Shown one piece after another: positions 41,483-52,782 of a stretch of 64,000 nucleotides of DNA. Made by a program: the position numbers and the translations under genes. Within the stretch, counting starts at the first letter, position 1; every line of letters starts with the position of its first letter. The notes beneath the pieces were generated by a model that saw only the letters and a program-made list of their open reading frames with translations, made no database searches and had not been told where the DNA came from. Source of the stretch: Closterium sp. Naga37s-1 (taxonomy: Eukaryota; Streptophyta; Zygnematophyceae; Desmidiales; Closteriaceae); NCBI GenBank assembly GCA_947471745.1, contig CANJKZ010000262.1:318501-382500 (forward strand), written 5' to 3'.

Positions 41483-41739
41483 AACAGTGAAACTTCCCAT
41501 GCAGCAACTCATGCAGCACAGGAAATAGCTCCCAATTCTATGCCTGCCTTGGCATTGCCACAGAAGTAATCAAGAGCAGCAGGCAGGGTACTACCTAAAG
41601 GCCCACTTTGGTGGATATGGACAATTTCAAGCACAATTATTCTTGATATAGCCAATTCCTCCACCTCCGACCATCTCAGCTAGCCTCTGGTGCAAATCGA
41701 GCCCCAGTATGGCTACTATCTAGGGTCACCTAATCCCTT
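41483..41739. other. Remnant of the NRPB4-RTF1 intergenic spacer
   Basis: 257 bp of non-repetitive DNA between elements D and E, with no gene. It was continuous with 32895-32979 on one side and 57023 on the other before the two insertions. It probably holds 3' untranslated or polyadenylation sequence of the two convergent genes. Confidence 0.65.
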
Positions 41740-41869
41740 AGTCAAATGTTATTATAGGTTCTTAGGCTACAGTGAGTAGCACTCTAGGGAGTACAACCCT
41801 TTTTAGGGTTGAGTACTTGTATCCCATCTTGCTAGTCCCAAACCATTCCGTTGCATTCTATTTCTGAGA
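41740..41869 (+). repeat. 5' LTR of copia E
   Basis: The first base is A where the 3' copy has T (TGTCAAATGTTATTATAGG). It ends TTTCTGAGA before the primer site. The flank CCCTT is the target duplication. Confidence 0.92.
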
Positions 41870-41884
41870 TGGTATCAGAGCAGG
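41870..41884 (+). promoter_or_regulatory. Primer-binding site of copia E
   Basis: TGGTATCAGAGCAGG is a perfect initiator tRNA-Met primer site directly after the LTR. Confidence 0.92.
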
Positions 41885-41936
41885 TTTAGAATCCCTGCCT
41901 AGCCTAGCCTAGCTCGCGCCCTCGAGCCCTCCGCGC

Positions 41937-42052
41937 CCTAGCGCGCCGCCGTGCCTTACGCGCCCTCCGACACGTGCCCTAGCGCCCTCCGTCACGCGCC
42001 CTAGCGCCCTTCGTCACGCGCCCTAGCGCCCTCCGTCACGCGCCCTACCGCA
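41937..42052 (+). repeat. 22-bp tandem leader repeats of copia E, left part
   Basis: Four to five units of CGCCCTAGCGCCCTCCGTCA type lie between the primer site and the point where F begins. Confidence 0.88.
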
Positions 42053-42181
42053 TGTCAAACTATATGTTTGTGTTCTCTCTAGGCTATAGTGGGTTAGCTT
42101 ACAAGGGGTACAACACTTTAGGGTTAGTACTTGTACCCAACTCATTCATAGTTCATTCATTCCTGCACAGTTATTATGACA
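42053..42181 (+). repeat. 5' LTR of copia F
   Basis: 129 bp, TGTCAAACTATATG...TTATTATGACA, with TGTCA/TGACA inverted ends. Confidence 0.93.
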
Positions 42182-42197
42182 TGGTATTCAGAGCAGG
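42182..42197 (+). promoter_or_regulatory. Primer-binding site of copia F
   Basis: TGGTATTCAGAGCAGG is the initiator-Met site with one extra T. Confidence 0.85.
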
Positions 42198-42289
42198 AAA
42201 CCTGTTAAGTTTTAGGGCCCACTGATAGTTCCGCTCATTCCTGCCCAAAGCGCCCTTGCGCTGTCCGGCCCTGCTCGCACAGTGTCGCG

Positions 42290-42620
42290 CTGCCCTGCAG
42301 CTACTCGCACTGCCTGCCCCCCGCACGTCGCGCCCTGCTGCAGCCCGCGCGTCGTGCTTTGCTGCTCCGTGCGTCACGCCCTGTTGCAGCCTGCACGTCG
42401 CGCCCTGCTGCCCTGCGCGTCGCGCCCTGCTGCAGCCAGCGCGCCGCGCTCTGCTGCCCTGCGCGTCGCGCCCTGCTGCAGCCAGCGCGTCGCGCCCTAC
42501 TACAGCCAGCTCGTCGCGCTCTGCTGCCCTGCTGCAGCCAGCGCGTCGCGCCCTACTGCAGCCCGCGCGTCGCACCCTGCTGCCTTGTCCACCACACGCC
42601 CTGCCCTGCAGCCCACGGCC
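42290..42620 (+). repeat. GC-rich tandem leader repeats of copia F
   Basis: Units around GCGTCGCGCCCTGCTGCAGCC repeat with period about 24-30 bp between primer site and first coding frame. Confidence 0.85.
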
Positions 42621-42888
42621 CGCCCTGCCAGGCCGAGCCACGCCGCCCAGCCCGAGCCGCCCTGCCCAACCCGAGCCGCACCACCCTACCTCGATCACCA
42701 GCCCCACCGAGCCGCCCTGCTACTACTACTGCTCCTGCTGCTCGTGCTACTGCTGTTGCTGGTGGAGGTTCTGCTGGGAGTGCTAGGAGTGCTGCTGGTG
42801 CTGGGAGTGCTGGAGGTGCGACTGGGAGTGCTGGAGGTGCTGCTGGTGCTAGAGGTGCTGGACCTACTACTGACCGTCACTGCCTGTC

Positions 42889-44007
42889 ATGGCCACTATC
42901 ACGGCAGTTGCAGCGGCTAGGGGTGGACAGCGGCGGTCACTGCCTCTCCCGGACGACCCCACCCCTCAGCAGCTTCGCGAGTGGGTTCTTCAGGGAGCCC
43001 GTCCAGGTGGTGGAGGCTTTGGTTTTCTACATACTGCACAGAGGCGACAGCAGAGTCAGCAGGAGACCTTCTCCCCGCAGGTGCTTAGTGAGTTGTTTCG
43101 TCAGCGATGTGTCACTGGTTCTGTCGAGGCTGCTGCACTAGGTGCTAGTGAGTATACTGCCGCACTAGGTGCTAGTGAGTCTGCTGCCGCACTAGGTACT
43201 AGCGAGTCTACTGCAGCTTTAGGTGCTCGTGCGTCTCCCGCCACAGGTCCTTCCTCAGCTGAGGCCTTGCACACTTTCACACTTGACTTGGGCGCATCAC
43301 GTTGCTTCTTTCGTGATTGCACCACACTCACACCACTTGCTGCACCGGTACCGGTCTCACTGGCTGTCCCCACTGGGGGCCCAGTAGTCGCACGAGCCTC
43401 CACTGTCCTCCCGTGTCCAGCAGTCCCCTCCTATTCTCTGTCAGGTCTCCACCTCCCCACGTTCTCGACGAACTTGGTGAGCAACGCTGCCATTCAGGAT
43501 GTCTGGGTTGATACCTTTATTCCTGGAGGGCAGCGTGTGGTGATCTGTACGTGCTCCCGGACTGGCCGTCACCTTGCTACGTTCACTCGACGGCCTGGGT
43601 CTAGTCTGTACACACTGACCACTGCGTCTGCACAGGTGGCTGAGGCAGGTCAGGTGGCTGCATCGAGTCAGGTGTTTGCGTCTGGTCAGCTTGCAGCATC
43701 TTGCTCGTGTCGGGTACTCTCCCACCAGACTCTCCTCTGGCACCACCGCCTCGGTCACCCCTCCCTACCACGTCTCCGCAGTATGCACTCCCGTCTCCTT
43801 GTCTTTGGGCTTCCCAAGTCCCTGCCCTCCCTCCCACGCTTGCCTGCCCCGCCGTGCCTTCCCTGCGTCGAGGGGCGGCAGCGCGCCACTCCTCACTCCT
43901 CCGGTTTTCCTCCGACCACTGCTCCTCTGCAGACTCTCCACATGGAAGTTTGGGCCCGGCCCCGTCGGTGGAGCGGACCAGGAGCGCTACTTCCTGCTGG
44001 TTGTTGA
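42889..44007 (+). pseudogene. Copia F protease and integrase zinc domain
   Basis: After TPQQLREWVLQGARPGGGG and an ALGASES repeat comes the protease-like DLGASRCFF (Gly of DSGA kept, Ser lost). The pre-integrase zinc domain is HHRLGHPSLPRLRSMH with CLPCVEG. The frame fails near 43965 at VWARPRR, and integrase homology (YFLLVVDDYTRYTTVFPLRR) continues in another frame. No capsid domain or zinc knuckle is seen in F. Confidence 0.85.
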
Positions 44008-46482
44008 CGACTACACACGTTACACCACTGTCTTCCCTTTGCGGCGCAAGGCGGCCGTCAGCGGTGTTTTGATCCTCTAGATCCGTGCTACTCGTTGCCA
44101 GCTGTGCGAGCGGCTCAGTCGGGACTTCCCAGTCCTGCGTCTGCACTCTGACAGGGGCGATGAGTTCTCTTCTGACCTCCATGCGGAGTTCTGTCGAGAC
44201 GAGGGCATCCACCAGACGTTCACGCTTTCGGCCTCTCCTCAGCAAAATGGGATTGCTGAGCGTCGCATTGGCTTGATCATGGAGGTTGCTTGTACCTCCA
44301 TGATCCATGCGGCTGCTCCCCATTTTCTATAGCCGTTTGCGGTCCGATGCGCAGCGCATCAGCTCAACCTATGGCCCCGTGTCTCTGAGCTAGAGACCTC
44401 GCCCACACTCCGATGGATGGGGAAGGTTGGCGATGCGTCGGTGTTTTGGGTCTGGGGCGCGCTCTCCCTTGTTCGTGAAGCCAAAGCGAGTAAGCTCTCC
44501 TCTCGCACTCTCCGCTGCGTCTTCCTTGGCTTCCCTACCGACGCCCCGCCGTGGCAGTTCTACCACCCGCGCTTGCGTCGAGTCTTCTCCTCCCAGGACG
44601 TAACCTTGGACGAGTCTGTTTGTTTCTACATGCTACACCCGTACGCGTCCCACCCGGTCCCCCTAGCGCCTCTTTTCTTTGTACCAGTCCCCCCCCCCAG
44701 TAGACCTCCTCCCCCCACAGGGTCATGCTCCCTCAGGTGTGTCTCAGGTAGACCCACCCCCCTTGGTTTAGCCTTTGAGATCTGTTTTGACTCCTTTGGC
44801 CCAGCTGAGGGGGGTGACCCCGCCGCTGACGACACGGCGGCCACTCGCCGCTCTCCACACTTAGAGACCCCCCCTGGTTTTCCGTCTCGGCCGTCTTCGC
44901 CGCCTCAGCAGCCTGCTGCTATGGACTCTGGAGCAGAGACTGCTGGTGCTGAGCCTGGGGGTGCTGAGCCAGAGGGTGAGGGTTCTGGGGGTGCTGCGAC
45001 TGGGGGTGCTGGTTCTGGGGGTGCTGCGACTAGGGGTGCTGGTTCTTGGGGTGCTGCGATTGGGGGTGCTGACTCTGGGGGTCCTGCGAGTCCTAGTGGC
45101 GGTGGAGCTGTGGGTGACCCTGCTGGAGATCTTGGAGCTGGCCAGCCACCGCAGCCTGATCTACTTGAGACGCTCTCGCCGCAGGCGATTGGTGCGTGGA
45201 TCGTTCGGCGAGGCAGTCCTGGTGGTGGAGGGTACGGTCTTGCTGGTGCTCAAGCTGCTAGTCCTGGAGGTACTGCTGGTGCTGGAGGTACTGGAGGTAC
45301 TGCTGGAGGTGCTGGAGGTGCTGCTGGTGCTGGAGGTACTAGAGGTGCTACTGGTGATGGAGGTGCTGGACCTACTAGTCCTGGAGGTACAGCTGGTGCT
45401 GGAGGTGCTGGAGGTGCTGCTGGTGCTGGAGGCGCTGGAGCTGGAGGTACTGGAGGTGCTGGAGGTGCTGGTCCTGGAGGTGCTCGTACTGGAGGTGCTG
45501 GAGCTGCCGGAGCTGGTGGTGCTATTCGTGCTGGAGGTGCTACTGGAGCTGCTGGTGCTGGAGGTGCTGGTGCTGCTGGTGCTAGAGGAGCTGGAGCTGC
45601 TGGTTCTGCCCTGCGCCGACTGTTTTTCTACACGCAGCCACAGTCATCCCTGCCGCTGCCTGACTCGGTCCTTCGCCAGGTTCTTAGTCTCCCGTCTTCC
45701 ACTGGCCTCACTCCACCTCTCCTGTGTTCACAGACAGACCAGTCTCCGCCACAACTACTGCCTGGCTCCCCACTGCCTGCTCTTACTCCTCACACTGAGG
45801 TGACTGAGTCCCTGACTGAGCGTCGTGAGCCTGAGACTCGTGCTTCCACACCTGTTCGTGCTCGTCGTGTCGCCCACCTCGTCCTCCTGCTGTCCCAGGC
45901 ACTCATGGTATGGCACTTCGTCCTTCCTCTGTTCCACATCATGTTGTCCTGCCTGAGCCTCTCGCGTCCTCTCTCCCGCACGTTCCTGACCCTGAGTCCG
46001 ACCTTGCTCGTGCTGCCAGTCCTACTGTCACTCGTCTCCTCGCTACTGTCGTCACTGACCCTGGGCTTGAGTCTACTTCAGCGTTTGCCCTAGTCACTGA
46101 GCTAGTCGACTTTGCAGCTAGGAGTCGTCTCGACTACGTCGCGAGTCTTGTCACTGAGTCTGAGTCTGTGTGTCCTCCGTCTGTCAGGGGTGAGCCTGCC
46201 CTTAGCAGTGATGTACTTGAGGACAGGAAGTTTGAGCTTGAGTGTCTTGCGACCGCTTTACCTCGTTTCGCATCCATGCTGCTTTGCCCCAAGGGAGACC
46301 CGGATGCACTTGACATCCCTACCCCGCGCTCTTACGCTGAGGCGATCGCGGATGAGTACTCTTCTAAGTGGCAGACAGCCATGGACGCAGAGATGGCTTC
46401 CTGGAAGTCCACAGGCACCTACGTCGACGAGGTTCCTCCTCGTAGGGAAAACATAGTCGATGGATGTGGATTTTCAGAGTGA
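44008..46482 (+). pseudogene. Copia F integrase core, C-terminus and Gly/Ala linker, broken
   Basis: The integrase core is cut by stops (TAG at 44078-44080, TAG at 44329-44331). The C-terminal part resumes at 44417 (FLGFPTDAPPWQFYHPR). The linker from about 44940 to 45600 repeats GGAGSGGAATR and GGAGGAAGAGG. The frame shifts again before the EYSSKWQTAMDAEMASWKST start of RT, which ends at 46482. Confidence 0.82.
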
Positions 46483-47957
46483 AGCGGCCCCCAGGTTCTC
46501 CGCCTGCCTTCAAAGCGCTGTTACGTTGCTCGACGCTTCAGTCACCGACTGGGGGTTGACTTCTTCCAGACCTTCTCCCCCATCCCGAAGATGACTACTC
46601 TTCGGGTGCTGCTGCACGTTGCAGTACAGCATGACTACGAGCTGCACTCCCTCGACTTTCCACAGCTTTCCTGCAGGGCAGCCTTCACGAGGAGATCTGG
46701 CTGCGCTGCCCACCCAACTTCACTGGGTCGTTTCCTGCGGGTACCCAGTGGAGCCTCCGGCGGCCAGTCTACGGTCTCCGCCAGGCGCCCCGAGAGTGGC
46801 ACGACACACTGAGGACTACACTTGCGGCTCTTGGGTTTGCTCCTTCCTCTGCTGACACGTCGCTGTTTCTACGCACCGACACTACCTTGCCGTCGTTTTA
46901 CGTTCTCGTGTACGTCGACGACTTGATTTTTGCTACTGCTGACACTGAGGCACTGGCCCTCGTGAAGGCGGAGCTGCAGGAGAGACACACCTGCACTGAC
47001 CTGGGTGAGCTGCGTAGCTATCTTGGCTTGCAGATCACCCGGGAAAGAGCACGGCGCACCATCACCCTGACTCAGTCACACATGGTGCACCAGGTCCTTC
47101 AGCGCTTCGCCTTCCAGTTCTCCTCGCCACAGCCCACTCCTCTGTCTACCGGCCACTCGCTCTCATCTCCACCTTCGGACGAGTCCATGGAGCTGAGTGG
47201 TCTGTACCCAGAGCTTGTGGGTTGCCTCATGTACCTGATGACGTGCACACGACCTGACCTCGCGTACCCTCTCAGCCTCCTGGCTCGCTACGTGGCTCTT
47301 GGTAGACACCGAAAGGTGCACTGGGATGCTGCGAAGAGGGTACTACGTTACTTGTGCAGTACATCGGGCATGGGGCTCGTGCTTGGAGGACAGGGTTCAG
47401 TGGTACTCACAGGACACTCCGACGCTTCTTGGGCTGACGACCAGGCGACTCAGCGTTCGTCACAGGGTTACACCTTCAGTCTTGGCTCTGGTTCTATCTC
47501 GTGGAGGTCCACTCGTTCTTCTTTCGTGCTTGGTTCCAGCTGTGAGGCCGAGACCTACGCTGTGACCATGGCTGCATCGGAGCTACGCTGGCTGACCTAC
47601 CTGCTGTCTGACTTGGGTGAGCGGCCTCGTTCTCCTCCAGTTCTGTACGTCGACAACAAGGCAATGCTTGCCTTGTGTCTCGAGCAGAGAATGGAGCACA
47701 GAACAAAGCACATTTCTCTTCGCCACTTCCTTGCGCGTGAGCTGCAGCAGCGTCGTCAGCTCCGCCTTTCCTACGTGCCTCGCGGGCCAACACTGCTGAT
47801 GTGTTCACCAAGGCAATTGGGTCTGGCGATCATCAGCGTTTCTGCACTGCTCTTGGGCTTGTGCCCACTCTGCCTCACCTGCTGGTTGCTTGACCTGCTC
47901 TTGTTGTACACTGATATATATCTTTATACTTGCTTGTTTACTCTTGCTAGGTTGTGA
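46483..47957 (+). pseudogene. Copia F reverse transcriptase and RNase H, broken
   Basis: RT pieces lie in several frames up to 46886. From 46887 one frame carries YVDD (46911-46922), LTQSHMVHQVLQRFAF, the DASWADDQ, SCEAETYA and YVDNKA blocks. A one-base loss near 47785 puts the usual ANTADVFTKA ending out of frame. Confidence 0.87.
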
Positions 47958-48139
47958 TCAGTGTACTGCCTTGCTATTATAACTCTGCATGTGAACTGGC
48001 CTTGTGGCCGCTTGGTTGTGCTCAGATTGTGTGGTGTCCTTGAGATCCACCCCGAGCTTTGCTTTGCTTTGTTCTCTTGCTTGACTGGTCTTGTGACCGT
48101 CTGTTGTGTTTGCTATCTCCCACTTAGCCTATGGGGGTG

Positions 48140-48267
48140 TGTCGAACTATATGTTTGTGTTCTCTCTAGGCTATAGTGGGTTAGCCTACAAGGGGTACAA
48201 GACTTAAGGGTTAGTACTTGTACCCAACTCATTCATAGTTCATTCATTCCTGCACAGTTATTCTGAC
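48140..48267 (+). repeat. 3' LTR of copia F
   Basis: It follows the purine tract CTATGGGGGTG, begins TGTCGAACTATATG and ends TTATTCTGAC. The next base joins the interior of fragment G with no primer site, so it is not a 5' LTR of G. Confidence 0.92.
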
Positions 48268-50800
48268 TCTCAGGTCTTCACCTCCCCTCGTTCTCTACGA
48301 ACTTGGTGAGTACCGCTGCCCTCCAGGATGCGATGGTCACTACCACCACTACTGGGGGTCAGCGTGTGGCGATCTGCACGTGTACACGGACGGGCCGTCA
48401 CTTGGCCACGTTCATTCGTCGGCCTGGGTCGAGTCTGTACACTCTGACTACTAAGCCTGCTCAGGTAGATGCTTCTGGTCAGGTGTCTGCGTCAGGTCAG
48501 GTAGCCGCCCCCTGTTCGTGTTGCCTTCTGTCGCATCAGACTCTCCATTAGCACCACCGCCTTGGTCACCCCTCCCTTCCACGCCTTCGTGGCATGCACT
48601 CCCGCCTCCTTGTTTCTGGTCTTCCCAGGTCTCTGCCTCCCCTCCCGCCCTCGCCTGCCCCGCCCTGCCTTCCTTGCGTCGAGGGGTGGCAGTGCGCCGC
48701 TCCTCACTCCTCCTCGTTTCCCCCGACGACTGCTCCCCTGCAGACTCTCCACATGGACGTGTGGGGCCCAGCCCGCGTCAGTGGACAGGACCGCGAGCGC
48801 TAATTCCTGCTGGTTGTTGACGACTACACGCGTTACACCACGATCTTCCCCTTGCGCAGCAAGGGTGAGGTCCCTGATGTCTTGATCCCTTGGATCCGCG
48901 CAGTTCGTCTCCAGCTCCGTGAGCGGTTCCGTGAGGACCTTCCTGTACTGCGTCTGCACTCTGACAGAGGTGGTGAGTTCTCCTCCGACCTCTTGCGGGA
49001 CTTTTGTCGTGGGGAGGGCATCCTCTAGTCGTTCACGGTACCGGCCTCCCCGCAGAAAAATGGGGTTGCTGAGTGCCGCATTGGCTTAGTCATGGAGGTG
49101 GCTCGTACCTCCATGATCCATGATCCATTTTCTGTGGCCCTTTGCAGTCCGGTACGCTGCGCATCAGCTCAACCTTTGGCCCCGTGTCTCCTTGCCGGAG
49201 ACCTCGCCTACACTGCGTTCGACGGGGAAGGTTGGCGATGCGTCGGTGTTCCGGGTCTGGGGCTCTCGTGCCTTTGTCCGCGATACTTCCGCGGACAAGC
49301 TCTCCTCCCGCACCATTCCTTGCGTCTTCCTTGGCTTTCCCCCTGACGCGCTTGGCTGGCAGTTTTACCACCCCACCTCGCGCCGTGTCCTGCCCTCTCA
49401 GGACGTCACGTTTGACGAGTCGGTTCCCTTTTACTGTCTCTTCCCCTACCACACTGCCCCTCTCCCCCCCCCCCCCCCTCTCTTCCTCGCTCCAGGCCCC
49501 CCTCCGGTAGACCCCCTCCCCCCTCAGGGTCCTGCTCCCTCAGGTGTGTCTCAAGTAGACCCACTCTCCCTGGCTGAGCCTGTCTAGGTCACTGTAGACT
49601 CTGGTGCTGCTAGGGGTGGTGCTGCTAGCGGTGCTGCGTCTGGGGGTGCTGAGCCTGCGGATGCGGAGCCTGGGGGTGCTGAGCCTGCAAGTGCGGAGCC
49701 TGGGGGTGCTAAGCCTGAGGGTGCGGAGCCTGGGGGTGCTGAGACTGAGGGTGCGGAGCCTGGGGGTGCTGAGTCTGAGGGTGCGGAGTCTGGGGGTGTT
49801 GAGCCTAGGGGTACTGCGTCTGCCGGAGGTCCTGCGAGTGCCTCGCCACGACAGTCTTGCCGGCGGGAGCCTCTCTCCCTGCGGCAGCTGCGCGAGTGGT
49901 TTGCTCGGCGCACACGCCTTAGGAGTGGCGCTGCAGGAGCTGGAGGCCCTGCCGCTGGAGGCACTGGAGCTGGAGGTGCTGGAGCTACTAGTCCTGGAGG
50001 TGGTGGAGTTACTACTGGAGCTGCTGGTCCTGGAGGTGCTCGTACTAGAGGTAATGGAGCTGCCGGAGCTGGTGGTGTTGGAGGCGCTGGAGCTGGAGAC
50101 CCTGGAGCTGGAGGCACTGGAGCTGGAGACCCTGGAGCTGGAGGCGCTGGCGCTGGAGGCGCTGGAGCTGGAGGAGCTGGAGCTGGAGACCCTGGAGCTG
50201 GAGGCGCTGGAGCTGGAGGTGCTGGAGCTAGAGGCACTGGAGCTAGAGACCCTGGAGCTGGAGGCACTGGAGCTGGAGACCCTGGAGCTGGAGGCGCTGG
50301 CGTTTGAGGCGCTGGAGCTAGAGGAGCTGGAGCTGGAGGCACTGGAGCTGGAGGCGCTGGCGCCGGAGGTGCTGGAGTTGGAGGAGCTGGAGCTGGAGGC
50401 ACTGGAGCTGGAGGCGCTGGAGCTGGAGACTTTGGAGCTGGAGGTGCTGGCGGTGGGGGTGCTGGAGTTGGCGGTATTGGTGCTGGAGGCACTGTTTTGC
50501 GGCGACCGTTTTTCGTTCTGCCGCCGCCGTCGTCTCTGCCGCCACCTGGCTCGGTCCTTCGCCAAGTTCTTAGTCTCCCGTCTTCTACTGGCCTTACTCC
50601 TCGCTTACTGTGTCCACCGCCTCACCAGTCGCAGCCACAATTACAGCCAGACTCCCCACTGCCTGCTCCTTCTCCTTACGCTTAGCAGACAGACTCTCTT
50701 ACAGAGCGTTGCGAGCCTGAGTCTCGCCCTGCCTCGCCTGTTTGCGCTGTTTGCACTGGTCGTCGTATCGCGCCTCCGCCCCAGCGCGTCGCGTAGCCAG
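48268..50800 (+). pseudogene. Copia fragment G (protease end to linker end)
   Basis: It starts abruptly in the pre-integrase region (GLHLPSFSTNLVST). It shows GRHLATFIRRPGSSLYTLTT, a broken zinc domain with stops (TAG near 48550, TAA at 48801-48803), and an integrase core with HSDRGGEFSSDL and a TAG in place of a codon near 49026. The C-terminal FLGFPPDALGWQFYHPTSRR follows, then a long Gly/Ala linker (about 49610-50490). It ends near 50800, before RT. It has neither LTR, so both ends were lost. It lies between F and the resumed leader of E. Confidence 0.8.
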
Positions 50801-51330
50801 TGCGTCCTACCCTAGCCCGACGCGTAGCCCGTGCGCCCTGCCCCAGCCTGTCGCGTCGCCCGTGCGCCCTGCCCCAGCCCGTCGCGTAGCTCGTGCGCCT
50901 TGCCCCAGCCGTGGCGTAGCCCGTGCGCCCTACCTTAGCCCGTCGCGTAGCCCGTGCGCCCTGCCCCAGCCCGTCGCGTAGCCCGTGCGCCCTACCCCAG
51001 CCCGTCGCGTAGCCCGTGCGCCCTGCCCCAGCCCGTCGCGTTGCCCGTGCACCCTGCCTCAGCCCGCCGCGTCGCCCGTGCAGAGAAACGCTCGCCCCTG
51101 CAGTGCAAGGCGCGCCCACGTACAGGGCAGCGCGCGCCACCCGAGCATAGCAGCGCGTGCCCCTGCCCAGGAACGCGCGCCCCTGGCCAAGCATGCGCGC
51201 CCCAGCACCTCACGTACCTTCATAGCCGCCCACACCTCCTCCTAGCCGCCCACACCTCCTCCCAGCCGCCCACACCTCCTCCTAGCCGCCCACACCTCCT
51301 TCTAACCGCCCACTGGCACCTCTCGCAGCG
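50800..51330 (+). repeat. GC-rich tandem leader repeats, right part of copia E
   Basis: About nine units of CGTCGCGTAGCCCGTGCGCC followed by CTGCCCCAGCC (period near 30 bp) run to about 51080. Five 18-bp units of AGCCGCCCACACCTCCTCCT then follow at 51220-51310. This matches the leader position of the other copias. Confidence 0.85.
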
Positions 51331-51637
51331 GGTGGCACCTCTAGCGCACCACGGCCCGTAGCAGGCCGTTCTCGGGTTTTCTCACCGTCGGTTTTCCCGT
51401 TCTCTACCGTTCCTTCGCTGGGTTCACCGTTTTGCCGCGGCTGGAGGCCGCTACTCCTCGCCTAGTTTCACCTGGCGCTCCTAGTTGTTCTCGCTCCTGG
51501 CTCCAGCCGCTCCTCGAGCCCGTAGTTTCTAGCCTGCCGTTTCTAGCTCCGGCCGTGTCTCACTCCAGCCGTTCCTGCTCCAGTCGCTTCTAGCTCAGTT
51601 TGCTCTGTGCTCCAACTGTTCCTCGCCTAGTTTCACC

Positions 51638-52628
51638 ATGGCGTCCACTAGAGTTCTCCAGCAGCAGGGACAGCAACAGCGGCAGTTTCAGCAGTGGGAA
51701 CCTCAGCAGCAGTGGCGCCCTCAACAGCAGTGGCACCCTCAGCAGCAGTGGCGCCCTCAGCAGGGTGGCGCCCTCAGCAGCAGTGGCGCCCTCAGCAGCC
51801 GTGGGGGCCTGGTGGTTCGGGTAGCGTTGGCTGCAGCAGCGGCCCAGTCAGCTGGGGGGCTCGTCGCGGTGGTCGCGATGTCGGCCCCTGCCAGTACCGG
51901 ATCCTGACTGGCCCTGGTGCTGGCACTACCTGCTGGCGTCCTGACCACTCTGCACACCGCTGCTACAGTCGCCTCGACGACCTTTACCGTGAGCGTTTTG
52001 GGTCTGAGTCGAGGCCACCGATTCGGCCCGGTCTATCTCGTAGTGGTTACCGTGTGTTTGATATGTCTATGGATGCTGTTTATTCTGTCACGTATGGGTC
52101 TCTTGGCTTGCATGTACCCAGCTTAGGCTCTTTGCCTATTGCTAGTGTAAGTACTTGTGCTTTTAGTGTAGGTGCTTGTGTAGTCACTAGTCCAGCCGTG
52201 ACGACTGCTGTCACGTCGCTCTCCTTCACGTTGGACTCACGCGCGTCGCAGTGCTTCTTCCGCGACCACACCACTGTCACACCTCTTTCGGCTCCAGTCC
52301 CAGTTGCCCTGGCTGATCCTAGTTCAGGACCAGCAGTCGCTCGCAGCTCGACCACTCTCCCGTGCCCGGCTATCCCTTCTAGTTTCCTCACTGGTCTCTA
52401 CATCCCCTCGTTCTCTTGGAACCTGGTAGGTGCTGGATACCTTCAGGACGGTGGGATCACAATCACTTTTCCTGCGCACGGGAGGACGGCGATCTGTACT
52501 GACGCTTCCACCGGGGCACTTCTTGCCACGTTCACCGGGGAGCCCCTCTCAGGTCTCTTTGTTCTGCACACTACGTCTTCCCAGGTAGCAGAGTCCGGTC
52601 AAGTGACTGCGTCCCCCCAGGTAGCAGA
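51638..52628 (+). pseudogene. Copia E Gag remnant and protease
   Basis: The ATG at 51638 (CACCATGG context) starts a Gln/Trp repeat region (QFQQWEPQQQWRPQQQWHPQ). A shift near 51770 moves to the frame that carries the variant knuckle C-X13-C-X4-H-X4-C (CQYRILTG to HSAHRC). The protease motif DSRASQCFF (Gly of DSGA replaced by Arg) and the pre-integrase part follow, up to the solo LTR. The Gag is very short: no capsid fold lies between ATG and knuckle. Confidence 0.83.
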
Positions 52629-52777
52629 TGTGAAAAACCAAAGGAAGTTAGAAATGAGAAAGAGAGGAAGAGGGGTTTCACTAGCAAGCAGTTGAGTACA
52701 TATAGCAAACCCTAAATTGGGCTGTACTCACTATTGAGTACCCCACTGCAGGCTAGACAAAACATAACATTCTGACA
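52629..52777 (-). mobile_element. Solo LTR of the element H family, antisense inside copia E
   Basis: Reverse complement of the H LTR (starts TGTCAGAATGTTATG on the minus strand). It is flanked by the target duplication GCAGA at 52624-52628 and 52778-52782. No internal sequence remains, as expected from LTR-LTR recombination. Confidence 0.94.
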
Positions 52778-52782
52778 GCAGA

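Larger units (their letters stand above)
42053..48267 (+). mobile_element. Ty1/copia retrotransposon F, degenerate
   Basis: LTRs 42053-42181 and 48140-48267 differ at about five or six of 129 positions by eye. A primer site, GC-rich leader, protease, integrase, linker, RT and RNase H follow in copia order with many shifts and stops. The flanks (ACCGCA on the left, TCTCAGG on the right) show no target duplication, and the right flank is the middle of another copia (G). F therefore did not simply insert here; recombination or a later deletion is implied. Confidence 0.88.

Noticed and set aside
48140..48267. The right LTR of F as the 5' LTR of fragment G
   Set aside because: No primer site, leader or gag follows; the next base is already pre-integrase sequence.
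50800..51080. Regular ~30-bp repeats (also 8600-8900, 34586-34730) as a CRISPR array
   Set aside because: Units are contiguous without unique spacers, and the context is a eukaryotic retrotransposon leader.
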